Shown: positions 1 to 9,437 of the stretch, in pieces
Numbering within the stretch: position 1 is the first letter of the stretch
Layout of the letters: each line of letters starts with the position of its first letter
Assembly: GCA_036378155.1 (NCBI GenBank)
Contig: DASUXA010000095.1
Location: 1-63,221, forward strand
Source: DASUXA01 sp036378155
GTDB taxonomy: Bacteria > Actinomycetota > Actinomycetes > Mycobacteriales > Micromonosporaceae
Direction of reading: 5' to 3'
Length of the DNA: 63,221 nucleotides
Made by a program: the position numbers and the translations under genes
Notes under the pieces: model-generated
What the model was told of the DNA's origin: nothing
What the model saw: the letters and a program-made list of their open reading frames with translations, nothing else
Database searches by the model: none

Positions 1-1200
<1,200 letters not shown>

Positions 1201-1559
1201 GAATGACCTTCCGGGTGGCGAAGGAGCGACCGTCCGGCCAACGTACTGCGGCACAACGCGTCGCAGCTACATCCGGGCGGGTGTGCTGATGTCTGGGGAC
1301 CCGTGCCCGGTGGCTCGACGTCGTGGTGAGGCGGCTGATCCACGTGCACGGGCAGCGTGAATTGTAGCGCCGTGCACGCCATTGATCCGTCGCCGCGCGC
1401 CATGCGACGCTCGCGAGGATCGCCGTGCAGGCGGCACAGCCCACGCGAGCCGGTCGCGCGGCACCCACCCGGGCAGCGCGAGCCGTCGCCCGGCGTCCAC
1501 CCGACAACCCGCGCCGCCGCGCACGACTGCGAGGATGGGCTGGGCGAACAGGGGGTGGC
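1201..1559. other. Divergent intergenic region sigA / suhB
   Basis: A 359-bp gene-free stretch that must carry the promoters of sigA (leftward) and suhB (rightward). I see no convincing -35/-10 pair. A TACGTT hexamer on the minus strand (1245-1240) is a possible sigA -10. Reading frames across it on both strands are Arg/Pro-rich shadows with no recognisable protein. Confidence 0.4.
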
Positions 1560-2369
1560 ATGGACGCGATCGACGCCGGGGACCTGCTCGAGGTCGCCCG
1601 CCGGGTAGCTGACGAAGCCGCGGGGCTGGCGGTACGCATGCGAGCCGACGGAGTCGGCGAGGTGGATACCAAGACCACCGAGACCGACGTGGTGACGGCC
1701 GCGGACCGGGCGGTGGAGCGCCTGGTCGTATCGCTGCTCGCCGAGGCACGCCCGGGCGACGCCGTGCTGGCGGAGGAGAGCGGCGCGGTACGTTCCGAGG
1801 GCGGATCGCGGGTGCGGTGGATCCTCGACCCGATCGACGGCACCGTCAACTACGTGTACGGGCTGCCGCAGTACGCCGTGTCCCTCGCCGCCGAGGTCGA
1901 CGGCGAGGTGGTGGCGGGCGTGGTGGGCAATCCGGTGACCGGCGAGCAGTGGTACGCCGCGGCGGGTCGCGGGGCGTACCGCGGGAGTCGGCGGCTGCGT
2001 TGCTCACCGGTGACCGAGCTGGGTCAGACCCTCGTCGCCACCGGCTTCGGGTACGACGCCCGGCGCCGGGCGCACCAGGCGAAGGTGCTCGCCGGGCTGT
2101 TGCCCCGGGTACGCGACGTGCGCCGGCTCGGGGCGGCGTCGCTGGACCTGTGCTTCGCCGCCGAGGGGCGGGTCGACGCGTACTTCGAGAAGGGGCTCTC
2201 GCCCTGGGACTGGGCAGCCGGCGTACTGATCGCGCGCGAGGCGGGACTGCTGGTCACCGGGCTCGCCGGTCGCCCCGCCGGGGACGGCTTCGTGGTGGCT
2301 GCTCCGCCCGGCGTGTACCAGCAGTTGCACGACGAACTGGTGGCGCTGGACGCCGCCGGCGGACCGTGA
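1560..2369 (+). CDS. suhB: Inositol monophosphatase family phosphatase
   Basis: Mg2+-dependent phosphomonoesterase of the FIG superfamily, expected to act on inositol-1-phosphate or a related sugar phosphate in the cytoplasm (inositol supply for phosphatidylinositol and mycothiol). The 269-residue length is normal. The metal-binding signature WILDPIDGTVNYVYG is near residues 86-100, an upstream AEES supplies another metal ligand, and WDWAAG near residue 215 is the second signature. ATG 1560 was chosen because a G-rich SD-like run precedes it and the fold begins there; the frame is open further upstream but with low-complexity sequence. It converges on the LytR_C gene only 12 bp away. The exact substrate within the IMPase family is not certain. 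Confidence 0.9.
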   Translation: MDAIDAGDLLEVARRVADEAAGLAVRMRADGVGEVDTKTTETDVVTAADRAVERLVVSLLAEARPGDAVLAEESGAVRSEGGSRVRWILDPIDGTVNYVYGLPQYAVSLAAEVDGEVVAGVVGNPVTGEQWYAAAGRGAYRGSRRLRCSPVTELGQTLVATGFGYDARRRAHQAKVLAGLLPRVRDVRRLGAASLDLCFAAEGRVDAYFEKGLSPWDWAAGVLIAREAGLLVTGLAGRPAGDGFVVAAPPGVYQQLHDELVALDAAGGP

Positions 2370-2381
2370 TCGGGCGGTTCG

Positions 2382-2906
2382 TCAGGAGCGGGTGGCTTCG
2401 CAGGTGCCCGGCGGGGCGACCGGGTTGCCGAGCTGCGCGATCGACTGGTTGACCTCGGTACTGGTGCCGAGCTGCTGGAAGCTGCTGCCGATGACCACGT
2501 CGACGACGTCGTCGGTGCGTTTGACGTCGAACTGGGTGTCCGCCTCGTTGAGGAAGTAGGCGCGCAGCAGCCACGCGCCGCCGACCGTCTTCGGCCCGTA
2601 CCGGATGATCGCCACGCCGTCGTACGCCTTCGCGTTGCCCGGCTTCTGTACCTGGAACTTGCGGTTGGCGAAGTCGTCGCTGACCTGGCTGCCCAGCCCG
2701 GTGCGTCCGGTGCCGTTGAGCACCCGCACCTTCACGTTCCTGGCTTCGGGCAGCTTCAGACTGACCTTGACCGCGCCCGGCGGGCATTCGCCGGCGGCGG
2801 TCGCCGTCGACTGCTTGTCCTTGACCAGTGCCACGACGACCAGTACGACCGCGGCCAGGCCGAGAACACCGACGATCGCTAGCGCCCGTGCTCGCGCAAG
2901 GCTCAT
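2382..2906 (-). CDS. Membrane-anchored LytR C-terminal domain protein
   Basis: A 174-residue protein with a short basic N-terminus, one transmembrane helix (about residues 9-28, Ala/Val/Leu-rich) and an extracytoplasmic LytR_C domain. The domain hallmark VKVRVLNGTGRTGLGSQ lies around residues 58-74, and a C-terminal Cys follows. LytR_C domains occur in cell-envelope proteins and are thought to act at the wall. The syntenic M. tuberculosis gene next to suhB (Rv2700, cei) is linked to envelope integrity, so the same role is inferred here. The start has GGAGCAGCCGG just upstream. Catalytic LCP (LytR-CpsA-Psr) residues are absent, so it is not a wall-polymer ligase itself. Confidence 0.82.
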   Translation of the reverse strand: MSLARARALAIVGVLGLAAVVLVVVALVKDKQSTATAAGECPPGAVKVSLKLPEARNVKVRVLNGTGRTGLGSQVSDDFANRKFQVQKPGNAKAYDGVAIIRYGPKTVGGAWLLRAYFLNEADTQFDVKRTDDVVDVVIGSSFQQLGTSTEVNQSIAQLGNPVAPPGTCEATRS

Positions 2907-3267
2907 CCGGCTGCTCCATTGGCTCAGGCGGGTGGATGCGGCGAATGCCGCGTGAGGCTACGCCGCTGAGGTTAGCCTGTGCCGACGCGCGACGCGCGAA
3001 TCCGGGTGACGCATCGGCGCGCCGACCGCGTTCCGACGTATCGTGCCCTACCTTTGTGTCGCCTGGGTCACAGTGGGAACAACTCGGCGGCTGCCGACGT
3101 AACACCTACGCACCGAACGGGTAAGGTTCCCCGCTCGGTTGGGGAGTTTCGGTGCCGAGCGCGCTCGGCAATGAACGTCGCCGGTGGTTTGACCGGTGAG
3201 TGGGGTAGGGAAATCCGTCCGCCCGGTGTGACAGCCGGCGACGCGCAAATGGGGAGAGTGACAACCG
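2907..3267. other. Divergent intergenic region LytR_C gene / DUF4193 gene
   Basis: A 361-bp stretch with no credible gene. It is less GC-rich than its surroundings, as expected for a control region. A minus-strand TAACCT hexamer (2974-2969) could be the -10 of the LytR_C gene. On the plus strand TTGACC (3189-3194) and TAGGGA (3206-3211) resemble promoter elements, but their spacing of 11 bp is wrong for one promoter. No terminator or riboswitch fold is evident. Confidence 0.4.
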
Positions 3268-3564
3268 ATGGCCACCGACTACGACGCGCCGCGTCGCGAC
3301 GAGGTTGACCTCGGCGAGGACAGCCTGGAAGAGCTGAAGGCCCGCCGGGTCGACGCTCAGTCAGGCGCCGTGGACGTGGACGAAGCCGAGGTCGCGGAAA
3401 GCTTCGAGCTGCCGGGCGCCGACCTGGCCGACGAGGAACTGACTGTGCGGGTCCTGCCGATGCAGTCCGACGAGTTCCGTTGCTCGCGCTGCTTCCTCGT
3501 CCACCACCGCAGCCAGTTGGCCTACGAGCGCAACGGCGAGCTGATCTGCAAGGAGTGCGCCTGA
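3268..3564 (+). CDS. DUF4193 family protein (Cys4 zinc-binding, actinobacterial)
   Basis: A 98-residue conserved actinobacterial protein of unknown function. The N-terminal two-thirds is acidic. The C-terminal third carries two Cys pairs (CSRC near residue 72 and CKEC at the very end) that should bind one zinc ion, as in a small zinc ribbon. The ATG is preceded by GGGGAGAG at good spacing. It lies between the LytR_C gene and dut, the same position as the DUF4193 gene of mycobacteria, so it belongs to a long-conserved block. The fold suggests nucleic-acid or RNA-polymerase-related binding, but that is only a guess. Confidence 0.85.
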   Translation: MATDYDAPRRDEVDLGEDSLEELKARRVDAQSGAVDVDEAEVAESFELPGADLADEELTVRVLPMQSDEFRCSRCFLVHHRSQLAYERNGELICKECA

Positions 3565-3656
3565 TCGCGGTAGCCCGTGGATAGCGCGGCCGGTGCGTGG
3601 GAATCTCATCCGGGTACTGGACGCCCGACGCGTCCGCCTCGTCCCGGAGGAGCGAC

Positions 3657-4583
3657 ATGACCGGCCCTGACAAGCGTTTCGGCGACGATCCGTCGACTGA
3701 CGCGCGGCCAGTGCCCGACGCCCAGGCGTCGGGCACTGGCGTACCCGCGCCCAGGCGCGCCGGTACCGGCGACGGTACGGTCCCCGCCGACCGGTCCGGC
3801 GCGGCCGGTCCCGCGGCGGACGGCGGTACCGACGGTTCCAGCTCGACCGAGATCGCGGCGCGCGACGAGGTCGCCGCGACCGTGGCGGCGCTGACCACCG
3901 AGGAGATCGACGACGCGCAACGCAGCCGCCTGCTCGCCCGGCTGGCGGCCGAGGTACGCCGGCGCGGCGTCGGCGACCTGTTCAAGCCGCGCGCGGCGAT
4001 GCGCTGGATCGCGGACACGCTCGGCGACGTCGCGCCCCGGATTCCGATCCGCGACCTGACGACGCTGCGCGCCCACCACGACGGGCTGGACGGCGATGCG
4101 CTCGCCGACCGGCTGATCCGCAACGCCTCGCTGCTCACGGCGAGCATCGGGGCGGCGAGCGGGGGCGTGGCCGCCGTCGAATGGGTGGTGACTCCGACCC
4201 TGCTGACCACGCCGGTCCTGCTCGCCGTCGAAACCGTCGTGGTGGTGGCGGTCGAGGTGAAACTGATCGGTGAACTGCACGCCGTGTACCGCCAGCCGCT
4301 GCCCGGCACGCTCGCCCAGCGGGGCAGCGCGCTGCTGCAGGCGTGGGCGCAGCGGCGCGGCGTGAACCCGCTGATGCCCAGCGCGGCGATGAACACGGTC
4401 CTCGGTACCGCCGCCCGTAAGGAACTGCGGGACCGGCTGCTGCGCCGCTTCTCGCGCAACATCACCTCGCTCGGACCCATGCTCACCGGCGCGGCGGTCG
4501 CCGGGTACCTGAACCGGCGTGCCACTCTGGCGCTCGCCGAGCAGGTCCGACGCGACCTCAGCCGGCGCGCCGGACCTGACTGA
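3657..4583 (+). CDS. Conserved hypothetical protein, central hydrophobic segments
   Basis: Product not recognised. It has 308 residues, with ATG 3657 chosen because CGGAGGAGCG precedes it. Residues 1-70 are low-complexity (Pro, Gly, Asp, Thr) and probably disordered. Residues 70-150 look helical and charged. A hydrophobic stretch at about 160-195 could form one or two membrane or amphipathic helices. The rest is helical and basic, including PSAAMNTVLGTAARKEL. Its position inside the DUF4193-dut block suggests an envelope-associated or housekeeping role, but nothing in the sequence proves one. It is inserted relative to the mycobacterial order as I remember it. Confidence 0.6.
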   Translation: MTGPDKRFGDDPSTDARPVPDAQASGTGVPAPRRAGTGDGTVPADRSGAAGPAADGGTDGSSSTEIAARDEVAATVAALTTEEIDDAQRSRLLARLAAEVRRRGVGDLFKPRAAMRWIADTLGDVAPRIPIRDLTTLRAHHDGLDGDALADRLIRNASLLTASIGAASGGVAAVEWVVTPTLLTTPVLLAVETVVVVAVEVKLIGELHAVYRQPLPGTLAQRGSALLQAWAQRRGVNPLMPSAAMNTVLGTAARKELRDRLLRRFSRNITSLGPMLTGAAVAGYLNRRATLALAEQVRRDLSRRAGPD

Positions 4584-4636
4584 GGGGGGCGGCCGGCGCG
4601 ACGCGGGGCGGGACGCGGACGGCTCGCCTACCGGGA

Positions 4637-5182
4637 CTAGCGCGCCGCCTGGTCGGCGGCGCGCGCCGCGACCAGCGCGCGGGCGAGACGATCCGGGTGG
4701 CGGGTGCTGACCACCCAGTACGGCGTGTCGTCGGCGGGGTCGTTGAGCACCACCTGGACGGCCGGTCCGATCCACGGCCGCTGGACCACGAACGCGAGCG
4801 GATCGGCGTGCGGACCGAGCAACGTCCGCTTGTCCTCCGCGGTCAACGGAGCCACCGCCGCCACGTACCGCACGGGCAGGCGAGCGTCGTCGACGCGCAG
4901 TTCGCCGTCCTCGACCGCGACCCGCAGCCGGCCCAGGAACAGCAACCCGGCCGCGGTGAGCGGCAGCAGCACCACGTACGGCACGACGGTGCGCAGCCCG
5001 GGCGCGCCGAGGTACACCTCCGCGGCGGCGAGCGCCGCCACGCCGAGCGCGAACGGCCACATCCACCAGGGCACGGACAGGCGTTCGGCGTACCGCGTCG
5101 GCGCGCCGCCCGGACCGGGCGCGGGGCCGTCGGGCGTCGCCGCGTCGTCGCGCGGCGTCGGCGGTCGGTGTCGAACAGCCAC
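4637..5182 (-). CDS. DUF3093 family membrane protein
   Basis: A 181-residue actinobacterial membrane protein with two closely spaced transmembrane helices (about residues 38-57 and 64-84), then a C-terminal domain exposed to the cytoplasm or wall. The family signature region is YAERLSVPWWMWPF before helix 1 and WIGPAVQVVLNDP in the C-terminal domain. Start is assigned to GTG 5182, which has no clear SD; the frame is open further upstream. It is divergent from dut with about 70 bp between them, the same arrangement as in mycobacteria. Function is unknown for the family. Confidence 0.8.
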   Translation of the reverse strand: MAVRHRPPTPRDDAATPDGPAPGPGGAPTRYAERLSVPWWMWPFALGVAALAAAEVYLGAPGLRTVVPYVVLLPLTAAGLLFLGRLRVAVEDGELRVDDARLPVRYVAAVAPLTAEDKRTLLGPHADPLAFVVQRPWIGPAVQVVLNDPADDTPYWVVSTRHPDRLARALVAARAADQAAR

Positions 5183-5252
5183 GGACCGAGGGTACGGCGC
5201 AGCGCCCCGATCGGGTTCGGCAGGATGAGGGGAACGTCGTCCAGGAGGAGCG

Positions 5253-5750
5253 ATGACCGACGCCGTCATGCCGGCTGCCACCGCCGGTACCACGCACCCC
5301 ATCCCGGTGCCGGTGCTGCGACTCGATCCGCACGTGCCGCTGCCGAGGTACGCGCACCCCGGTGACGCGGGTGCGGACCTGGTCGCCGCCGAGGACGTGG
5401 AGATCGCGCCGGGTGGGCGCGCGCTGGTCCGCACCGGGCTGGCGATCGCCCTGCCCGAGGGGTACGTCGGACTGGTGCACCCCCGTTCGGGGCTCGCCGC
5501 CCGGCTGGGTGTCACGGTGCTGAACGCTCCCGGTACGGTCGACGCCGGTTACCGGGGCGAGATCAAGGTCAACCTGGTCAACCACGACCGGTCGACGGTC
5601 GCGAAGATCTCCCGTGGTGACCGGATCGCGCAGCTTGTCGTCCAGCGGGTGGAGCGGGCACACTTCCACGTCGTCGACGAGCTTCCCGAGTCGAGCCGGG
5701 GAGCCGGTGGTCACGGCTCGACCGGCGGCCACCCGGGTCTGGCCCAGTGA
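5253..5750 (+). CDS. dut: dUTP diphosphatase
   Basis: Trimeric dUTPase: hydrolyses dUTP to dUMP and diphosphate, keeping uracil out of DNA and supplying dTMP synthesis. All five family motifs are present in order: AGADL (motif 1), PRSGLA (2), GTVDAGYRGEIKVNL with the catalytic Asp (3), RGDRIAQLV (4), and a glycine-rich RGAGGHGSTGGH tail (5) that closes over the substrate. The 165-residue length is normal. The ATG is preceded by AGGAGGAGCG. DUF3710 follows 19 bp downstream, and the run dut-DUF3710-OB-fold-DUF3159 is likely one transcription unit. Confidence 0.97.
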   Translation: MTDAVMPAATAGTTHPIPVPVLRLDPHVPLPRYAHPGDAGADLVAAEDVEIAPGGRALVRTGLAIALPEGYVGLVHPRSGLAARLGVTVLNAPGTVDAGYRGEIKVNLVNHDRSTVAKISRGDRIAQLVVQRVERAHFHVVDELPESSRGAGGHGSTGGHPGLAQ

Positions 5751-5769
5751 GGAACGGAAGGCGATAGCA

Positions 5770-6462
5770 GTGATTTTCTCGAAGGGCCGTCGTCGCGCCC
5801 CGCGGCACGCCGCGACCGACTCGACCGAGCCGGACCCGGCGACCGACCCGCTGGACGACCGCGGCGACGACGAGATTCCGGAGATCGGACCGTACGACGC
5901 GGACGACGCGCCGGAGGACGTCGAGCGGTTGGACCTCGGCAGCCTGAAGATCCCCGCGGTGCCGGGCGTCGAGGTGCGCATCCAGGCTGACGAGAACGGC
6001 GCGATCCAGCAGGTCGTCCTCGTACACGGGGACAGCGCGCTGCAGATCGGCGCGTTCGCCGCGCCGCGCAGCGAGGGGATCTGGGAGGAGGTACGCGCCG
6101 AGATCGCCGACTCGCTGCGCAAGGACGGGGTGCGGACCACCACCGCGGCGGGGGAGTACGGCACCGAGTTGCTCGGTCGGGTACCGACGCCGAACGGTCC
6201 GATGGACGTGCGGTTCGTGGGCGTGGACGGGCCGCGCTGGATGGTGCGCGCGGTGTACCAGGGTCCTGCCGCCGCCGACCCGGCGGCGGCAGGGCCGCTG
6301 CGCGAGGCGCTGCGCGGGCTGGTGGTGGACCGGGGCAAGGAGGCGATGCCGGTACGCGAGCCGCTGCCGCTGCGGCTGCCCCGCGAGGTCGCCGAGCAGG
6401 CGCAACGCCAGGCGGCCGCGGAAGGCGGAGCGAACGGGGCGGTACCGGGCGGGTCGGTCTGA
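5770..6462 (+). CDS. DUF3710 family protein
   Basis: A 230-residue conserved actinobacterial protein without known function. After an acidic, disordered N-terminus (about residues 1-55) the domain contains YDADDAPEDVERLDLGSL, PAVPGVEVRIQAD and a C-terminal PLPLRLP motif, all typical of DUF3710. GTG 5770 is chosen since GGAACGGAAGG precedes it; longer starts would overlap dut. It sits directly after dut, as in most actinobacteria, and is probably co-transcribed. The fold resembles a secretion or DNA-associated accessory domain only vaguely, so no role is assigned. Confidence 0.85.
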   Translation: MIFSKGRRRAPRHAATDSTEPDPATDPLDDRGDDEIPEIGPYDADDAPEDVERLDLGSLKIPAVPGVEVRIQADENGAIQQVVLVHGDSALQIGAFAAPRSEGIWEEVRAEIADSLRKDGVRTTTAAGEYGTELLGRVPTPNGPMDVRFVGVDGPRWMVRAVYQGPAAADPAAAGPLREALRGLVVDRGKEAMPVREPLPLRLPREVAEQAQRQAAAEGGANGAVPGGSV

Positions 6463-6598
6463 CGTGCCGAACCGGCCCGGGATGTCGTCGCGCCTTGACC
6501 GCGTCGATGTCTCCCGACGTACGCTTGCAGTGCAGCCGCAGGCCGGGCGGTTGCCCGTCGCGGGACCGGTGCCCGCCGAGGAGAGTGACACCGAGGTC

Positions 6599-6982
6599 AT
6601 GACGACCGAACAACGCCAGTCGTCACCCTTGCGCCGTCTGTTCCGGCGACTGGTGGCCTCCGAGGCGGAACTCGACGCTGAAGAACTGCAGCGCGACGCC
6701 GAGGCGTCCGGGTGTACGCCGGCTCGGCAGGCGCGCCGCGGTCAACTCGTGAGCGTCACGGGTCGGCTGCGGACCGTCGTGTACACGCCGCGCACCAACC
6801 TGCCCACCCTGGAAGCCGACCTGTTCGACGGCAGCGACGTGATCACCCTGGTGTGGCTCGGTCGCCGGCACATCGCCGGGATCGAGCCGGGGCGGCAGTT
6901 GACCGCGCGGGGCCGGATCGCCGTCCGGGACAACCGCAAGGTCATCTACAACCCGTACTACGAACTCGAACCACCGCGATGA
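6599..6982 (+). CDS. OB-fold nucleic-acid-binding domain protein
   Basis: A 127-residue cytoplasmic protein. After a helical N-terminal segment (about residues 1-45), an OB fold covers residues 50-127: GQLVSVTGRLRTVVYTP, LEADLFDGSDVITLVWLG and GRQLTARGRIAV are the expected strands. The family is related to the anticodon-binding/RecG-type OB group, so single-stranded nucleic acid binding is likely. ATG 6599 fits homologues; the frame stays open up to a GTG at 6464 that would almost abut the previous stop, so a longer form cannot be excluded. DUF3159 follows 6 bp later, so the two are translationally close. Confidence 0.8.
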   Translation: MTTEQRQSSPLRRLFRRLVASEAELDAEELQRDAEASGCTPARQARRGQLVSVTGRLRTVVYTPRTNLPTLEADLFDGSDVITLVWLGRRHIAGIEPGRQLTARGRIAVRDNRKVIYNPYYELEPPR

Positions 6983-6988
6983 GGTGAC

Positions 6989-7660
6989 ATGGTCGACGAG
7001 ACCCGCACAGACGTGTCCACGCCCCCTGACGACGACACCCTGCCGACCTTCACCGAGCAGATCGCCGAGCAGTTGGGCGGATTGCGCGGGATCCTCGAGT
7101 CCAGCATCCCGGTCACCGTGTTCGTGGTCGTGAACATCGTCTGGACGCTGCGACCGGCGCTGATCATCTCGGTCGCGTCGGCGGTGGCGATCGCGGTCTG
7201 GCGGCTGGCTCGCCGGCAGCCGATCCGGCACGCCGTCAACGGGCTGTTCGGCATCGTGATCGGCGTGGTCATCGCCTGGCGTACCGGCAACGCCCGCGAC
7301 TTCTACCTGCCGGGCATCTGGCTCAGCCTCGCCTACGGCGTGGCGATGCTGGCGTCGGTGGCGGTACGTCGACCGCTGGTCGGCTGGGTGTGGTCGGTCA
7401 TCGCGGCGGGCGGCAGCATGGCGTGGCGGGAGCATCCGCGACTGGTACGCACGTTCAGTTGGCTGACCGTGCTGTGGGCCGTGGTGTACCTGGCGAAGAT
7501 GGCGGTGCAGTACGCGCTGTTCGCGGCGGACCAGGCGGACGCGCTCGGCGTCGCCCGGCTGGCTCTCGGGTACCCGCCGTACGCGCTGCTCATCGCGGTG
7601 ACGGTGTGGGCGGTGCGGCGCGCGAGCCGGGGCGTTCCGTTGGCGGAGCCGGCGAGCTGA
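6989..7660 (+). CDS. DUF3159 integral membrane protein
   Basis: A 223-residue membrane protein with about six transmembrane helices from residue 40 onward (for example SIPVTVFVVVNIVWTL and NGLFGIVIGVVIAW). DUF3159 is restricted to actinobacteria and sits beside the OB-fold/dut cluster in many of them. No transporter signature or catalytic motif is visible. It is the last gene of the dut unit. A structured repeat follows in the gap before the convergent ceoC. Function unknown. Confidence 0.85.
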   Translation: MVDETRTDVSTPPDDDTLPTFTEQIAEQLGGLRGILESSIPVTVFVVVNIVWTLRPALIISVASAVAIAVWRLARRQPIRHAVNGLFGIVIGVVIAWRTGNARDFYLPGIWLSLAYGVAMLASVAVRRPLVGWVWSVIAAGGSMAWREHPRLVRTFSWLTVLWAVVYLAKMAVQYALFAADQADALGVARLALGYPPYALLIAVTVWAVRRASRGVPLAEPAS

Positions 7661-7713
7661 CGTCGGCTCGCTTCTGCCCACCGTCGCCCACGCTCGGCAC
7701 CTCTCGACGGGCG

Positions 7714-7771
7714 CACAACGCCGGTGATGTACGCACACCACAACTGATGTACGCACACCACCACCGTTGTG
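7714..7771. repeat. Direct 17-bp repeats framed by 13-bp inverted arms
   Basis: Two exact copies of TGATGTACGCACACCAC (7725-7741 and 7745-7761, period 20 bp) lie between arms CACAACGCCGGTG (7714-7726) and CACCACCGTTGTG (7759-7771), which pair except at two positions. The element sits between the convergent DUF3159 and ceoC genes. It could be a terminator, a protein-binding site or a small dispersed repeat. Confidence 0.75.
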
Positions 7772-7850
7772 GGCTTCGAACGAGGCACCGCCTTCCGACG
7801 GCGGTCGGAGGGCGCCCGTCGGAGGGCGCCGTCGGAAAGCGCCGGTCGGC

Positions 7851-8543
7851 TTAAGCTCCCGCCCCGGCGACCGGGTGCTTGTCCGTCGCGCCCAGGATCA
7901 CCGAGCGCACCTCGTCCTCGACCGCCGAGGTACACACGAAGACCAGCTCGTCGCCCGCCTCCAGCGGGTCGTCCGGGGTCGGTACCAGCACCCGCTTGCC
8001 GCGCAGCACGGCGACCAGCGCGGAGTCGTGCGGCAGCGGCACGTCGCGTACCGCGTGCCCGACGTACGGCGCGTTGTTCGGCAGCGTGATCTCCACCAGG
8101 TTCGTCTCGCTCTGCCGGAACGTCATCAACCGGACCAGGTCGCCGACCGTGACCGCCTCCTCGACCAGCGCCGCCATCAGGCGCGGTTTGCTGACCGCGA
8201 CGTCGACGCCCCACTGCTCGGTGAACAGCCACTCGTTCTCGGCGCGGTTCACCCGCGCCACCACCCGCGGTACCGCGAACTCGGTCTTCGCCAGCAGGGA
8301 CACCACCAGGTTGACCTTGTCGTCCCCGGTCGCCGCGACCACCACGTCGCACTGCGCGAGTTCGGCTTCCTGCAGGCTGGACAGCTCGCAGGCGTCCGCC
8401 AGCACCCATTCGGCGCGCGGTACCCGTTCCGGACGTATCTTGCCCGGTTCCCGCTCCATCAGCATGACCTCGTGGCCGTTCTCGATCAGCTCCTGAGCGA
8501 TCGAACGACCGACGTTGCCCGCTCCCGCGATCGCGACCCGCAT
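7851..8543 (-). CDS. ceoC: TrkA-family RCK protein (potassium uptake regulator), second of pair
   Basis: A 230-residue cytoplasmic regulatory subunit for a K+ channel or transporter. N-terminal RCK_N Rossmann domain with the dinucleotide-binding loop IAGAGNVGRSIA (residues 4-15) and acidic residue after strand 2; C-terminal RCK_C domain from about residue 140. It starts 2 bp after the stop of the upstream TrkA paralogue and must be co-translated with it. An APC-type permease is divergent from the pair. In M. tuberculosis the equivalent pair (ceoB/ceoC, also named trkA/trkB) contributes to K+ uptake, and the same is inferred here. Confidence 0.88.
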   Translation of the reverse strand: MRVAIAGAGNVGRSIAQELIENGHEVMLMEREPGKIRPERVPRAEWVLADACELSSLQEAELAQCDVVVAATGDDKVNLVVSLLAKTEFAVPRVVARVNRAENEWLFTEQWGVDVAVSKPRLMAALVEEAVTVGDLVRLMTFRQSETNLVEITLPNNAPYVGHAVRDVPLPHDSALVAVLRGKRVLVPTPDDPLEAGDELVFVCTSAVEDEVRSVILGATDKHPVAGAGA

Positions 8544-8545
8544 GG

Positions 8546-9211
8546 TCAGTGCCCTCCCTCGGGCGCCGCTGAAGTGATCTTCGTTACCGGTCCGGTCATG
8601 TCGTCGGTGACGAGCATGAACACCTGGTCGCCGTCCTGCAGCACGGTTGACGGCGTGGGCAGGGTGCCGACACCGAAGCGCATCAGGTACGCCACCCGTG
8701 CGCCGCTCGCCTCCTCGAGGTCGCCGACCTGTCGGCTGACCCAGCCGACGTGCAGCGGCACCTCGATGATCGACACCATGCTGGTCGGGTCCCGCCACAC
8801 CTCGAGATTTCCCTCGGGCAGCAGGTGTCGCAGCATCCGGTCCGCGGTCCACCGCACCGTCGCGACGGTCGGGATGCCCAGCCGCTCGTACACCTCGGCG
8901 CGCTTCGGGTCGTAGATGCGCGCCACGACCCGCTGGACGCCGAACGTCTCGCGCGCCAGCCGCGCCGAGATGATGTTGGAGTTGTCGCCGCTGGACACGG
9001 CGGCGAACGCGTCGGCGCGTTCGATGCCGGCCTGCATCAGCACCTCGCGGTCGAAGCCCACCCCGGTGACCGTGCGGCCGGTGAACTCACTGCCCAACCG
9101 ACGGAAGGCATTGGGGTTCATGTCGATGATGGCGACCGACTGAGCCCGCCCCTCCAGGCTCAGCGCCAGCGTCGACCCGACGCGACCGCATCCCATGATC
9201 ACGACGTGCAC
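8546..9211 (-). CDS. ceoB: TrkA-family RCK protein (potassium uptake regulator), first of pair
   Basis: A 221-residue RCK protein with VIMGCGRVGSTLA (residues 4-16) as nucleotide-binding loop, DMNPNAFRRLG after strand 2, and an RCK_C domain at the end. It should sense NAD(H) or nucleotides and gate potassium uptake at the membrane. Start GTG 9211 has a strong GGGAGG 6 nt upstream. It is the first gene of a two-gene operon with ceoC and is divergent from the APC permease across 226 bp. The two paralogues presumably form a hetero-octameric ring. Confidence 0.88.
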   Translation of the reverse strand: MHVVIMGCGRVGSTLALSLEGRAQSVAIIDMNPNAFRRLGSEFTGRTVTGVGFDREVLMQAGIERADAFAAVSSGDNSNIISARLARETFGVQRVVARIYDPKRAEVYERLGIPTVATVRWTADRMLRHLLPEGNLEVWRDPTSMVSIIEVPLHVGWVSRQVGDLEEASGARVAYLMRFGVGTLPTPSTVLQDGDQVFMLVTDDMTGPVTKITSAAPEGGH

Positions 9212-9423
9212 TCAAAGCCTCCCGCGCCGCACTGCCAACCCGCCCACCTCGAGCGTCGCACGCATCGTGCCGAAGCGCCGAACGCAGCGGGGTCCGGCGT
9301 CGTATCCGGCCGATCCCGAGCGTTCGGCACGACCGGCGACGGTACACGGTGCCCGCCAACCGGCGGGGTCCGGTGACGATCGCCTGATGACCCGCCTCGG
9401 CTAGCGAGCCGCGCGCGGCGCTC

Positions 9424-9429
9424 TACGCT
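9424..9429 (+). promoter_or_regulatory. -10-like hexamer for a leaderless APC permease transcript
   Basis: TACGCT fits the TAnnnT -10 consensus and ends 8 nt before GTG 9438, and no Shine-Dalgarno sequence lies between them. Transcription would begin at or next to the start codon. Confidence 0.4.
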
Positions 9430-9437
9430 TACCGCTT

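Noticed and set aside
1201..1559. A promoter for sigA with clear -35 and -10 elements
   Set aside because: Only an isolated TACGTT hexamer fits; no matching -35 is present.
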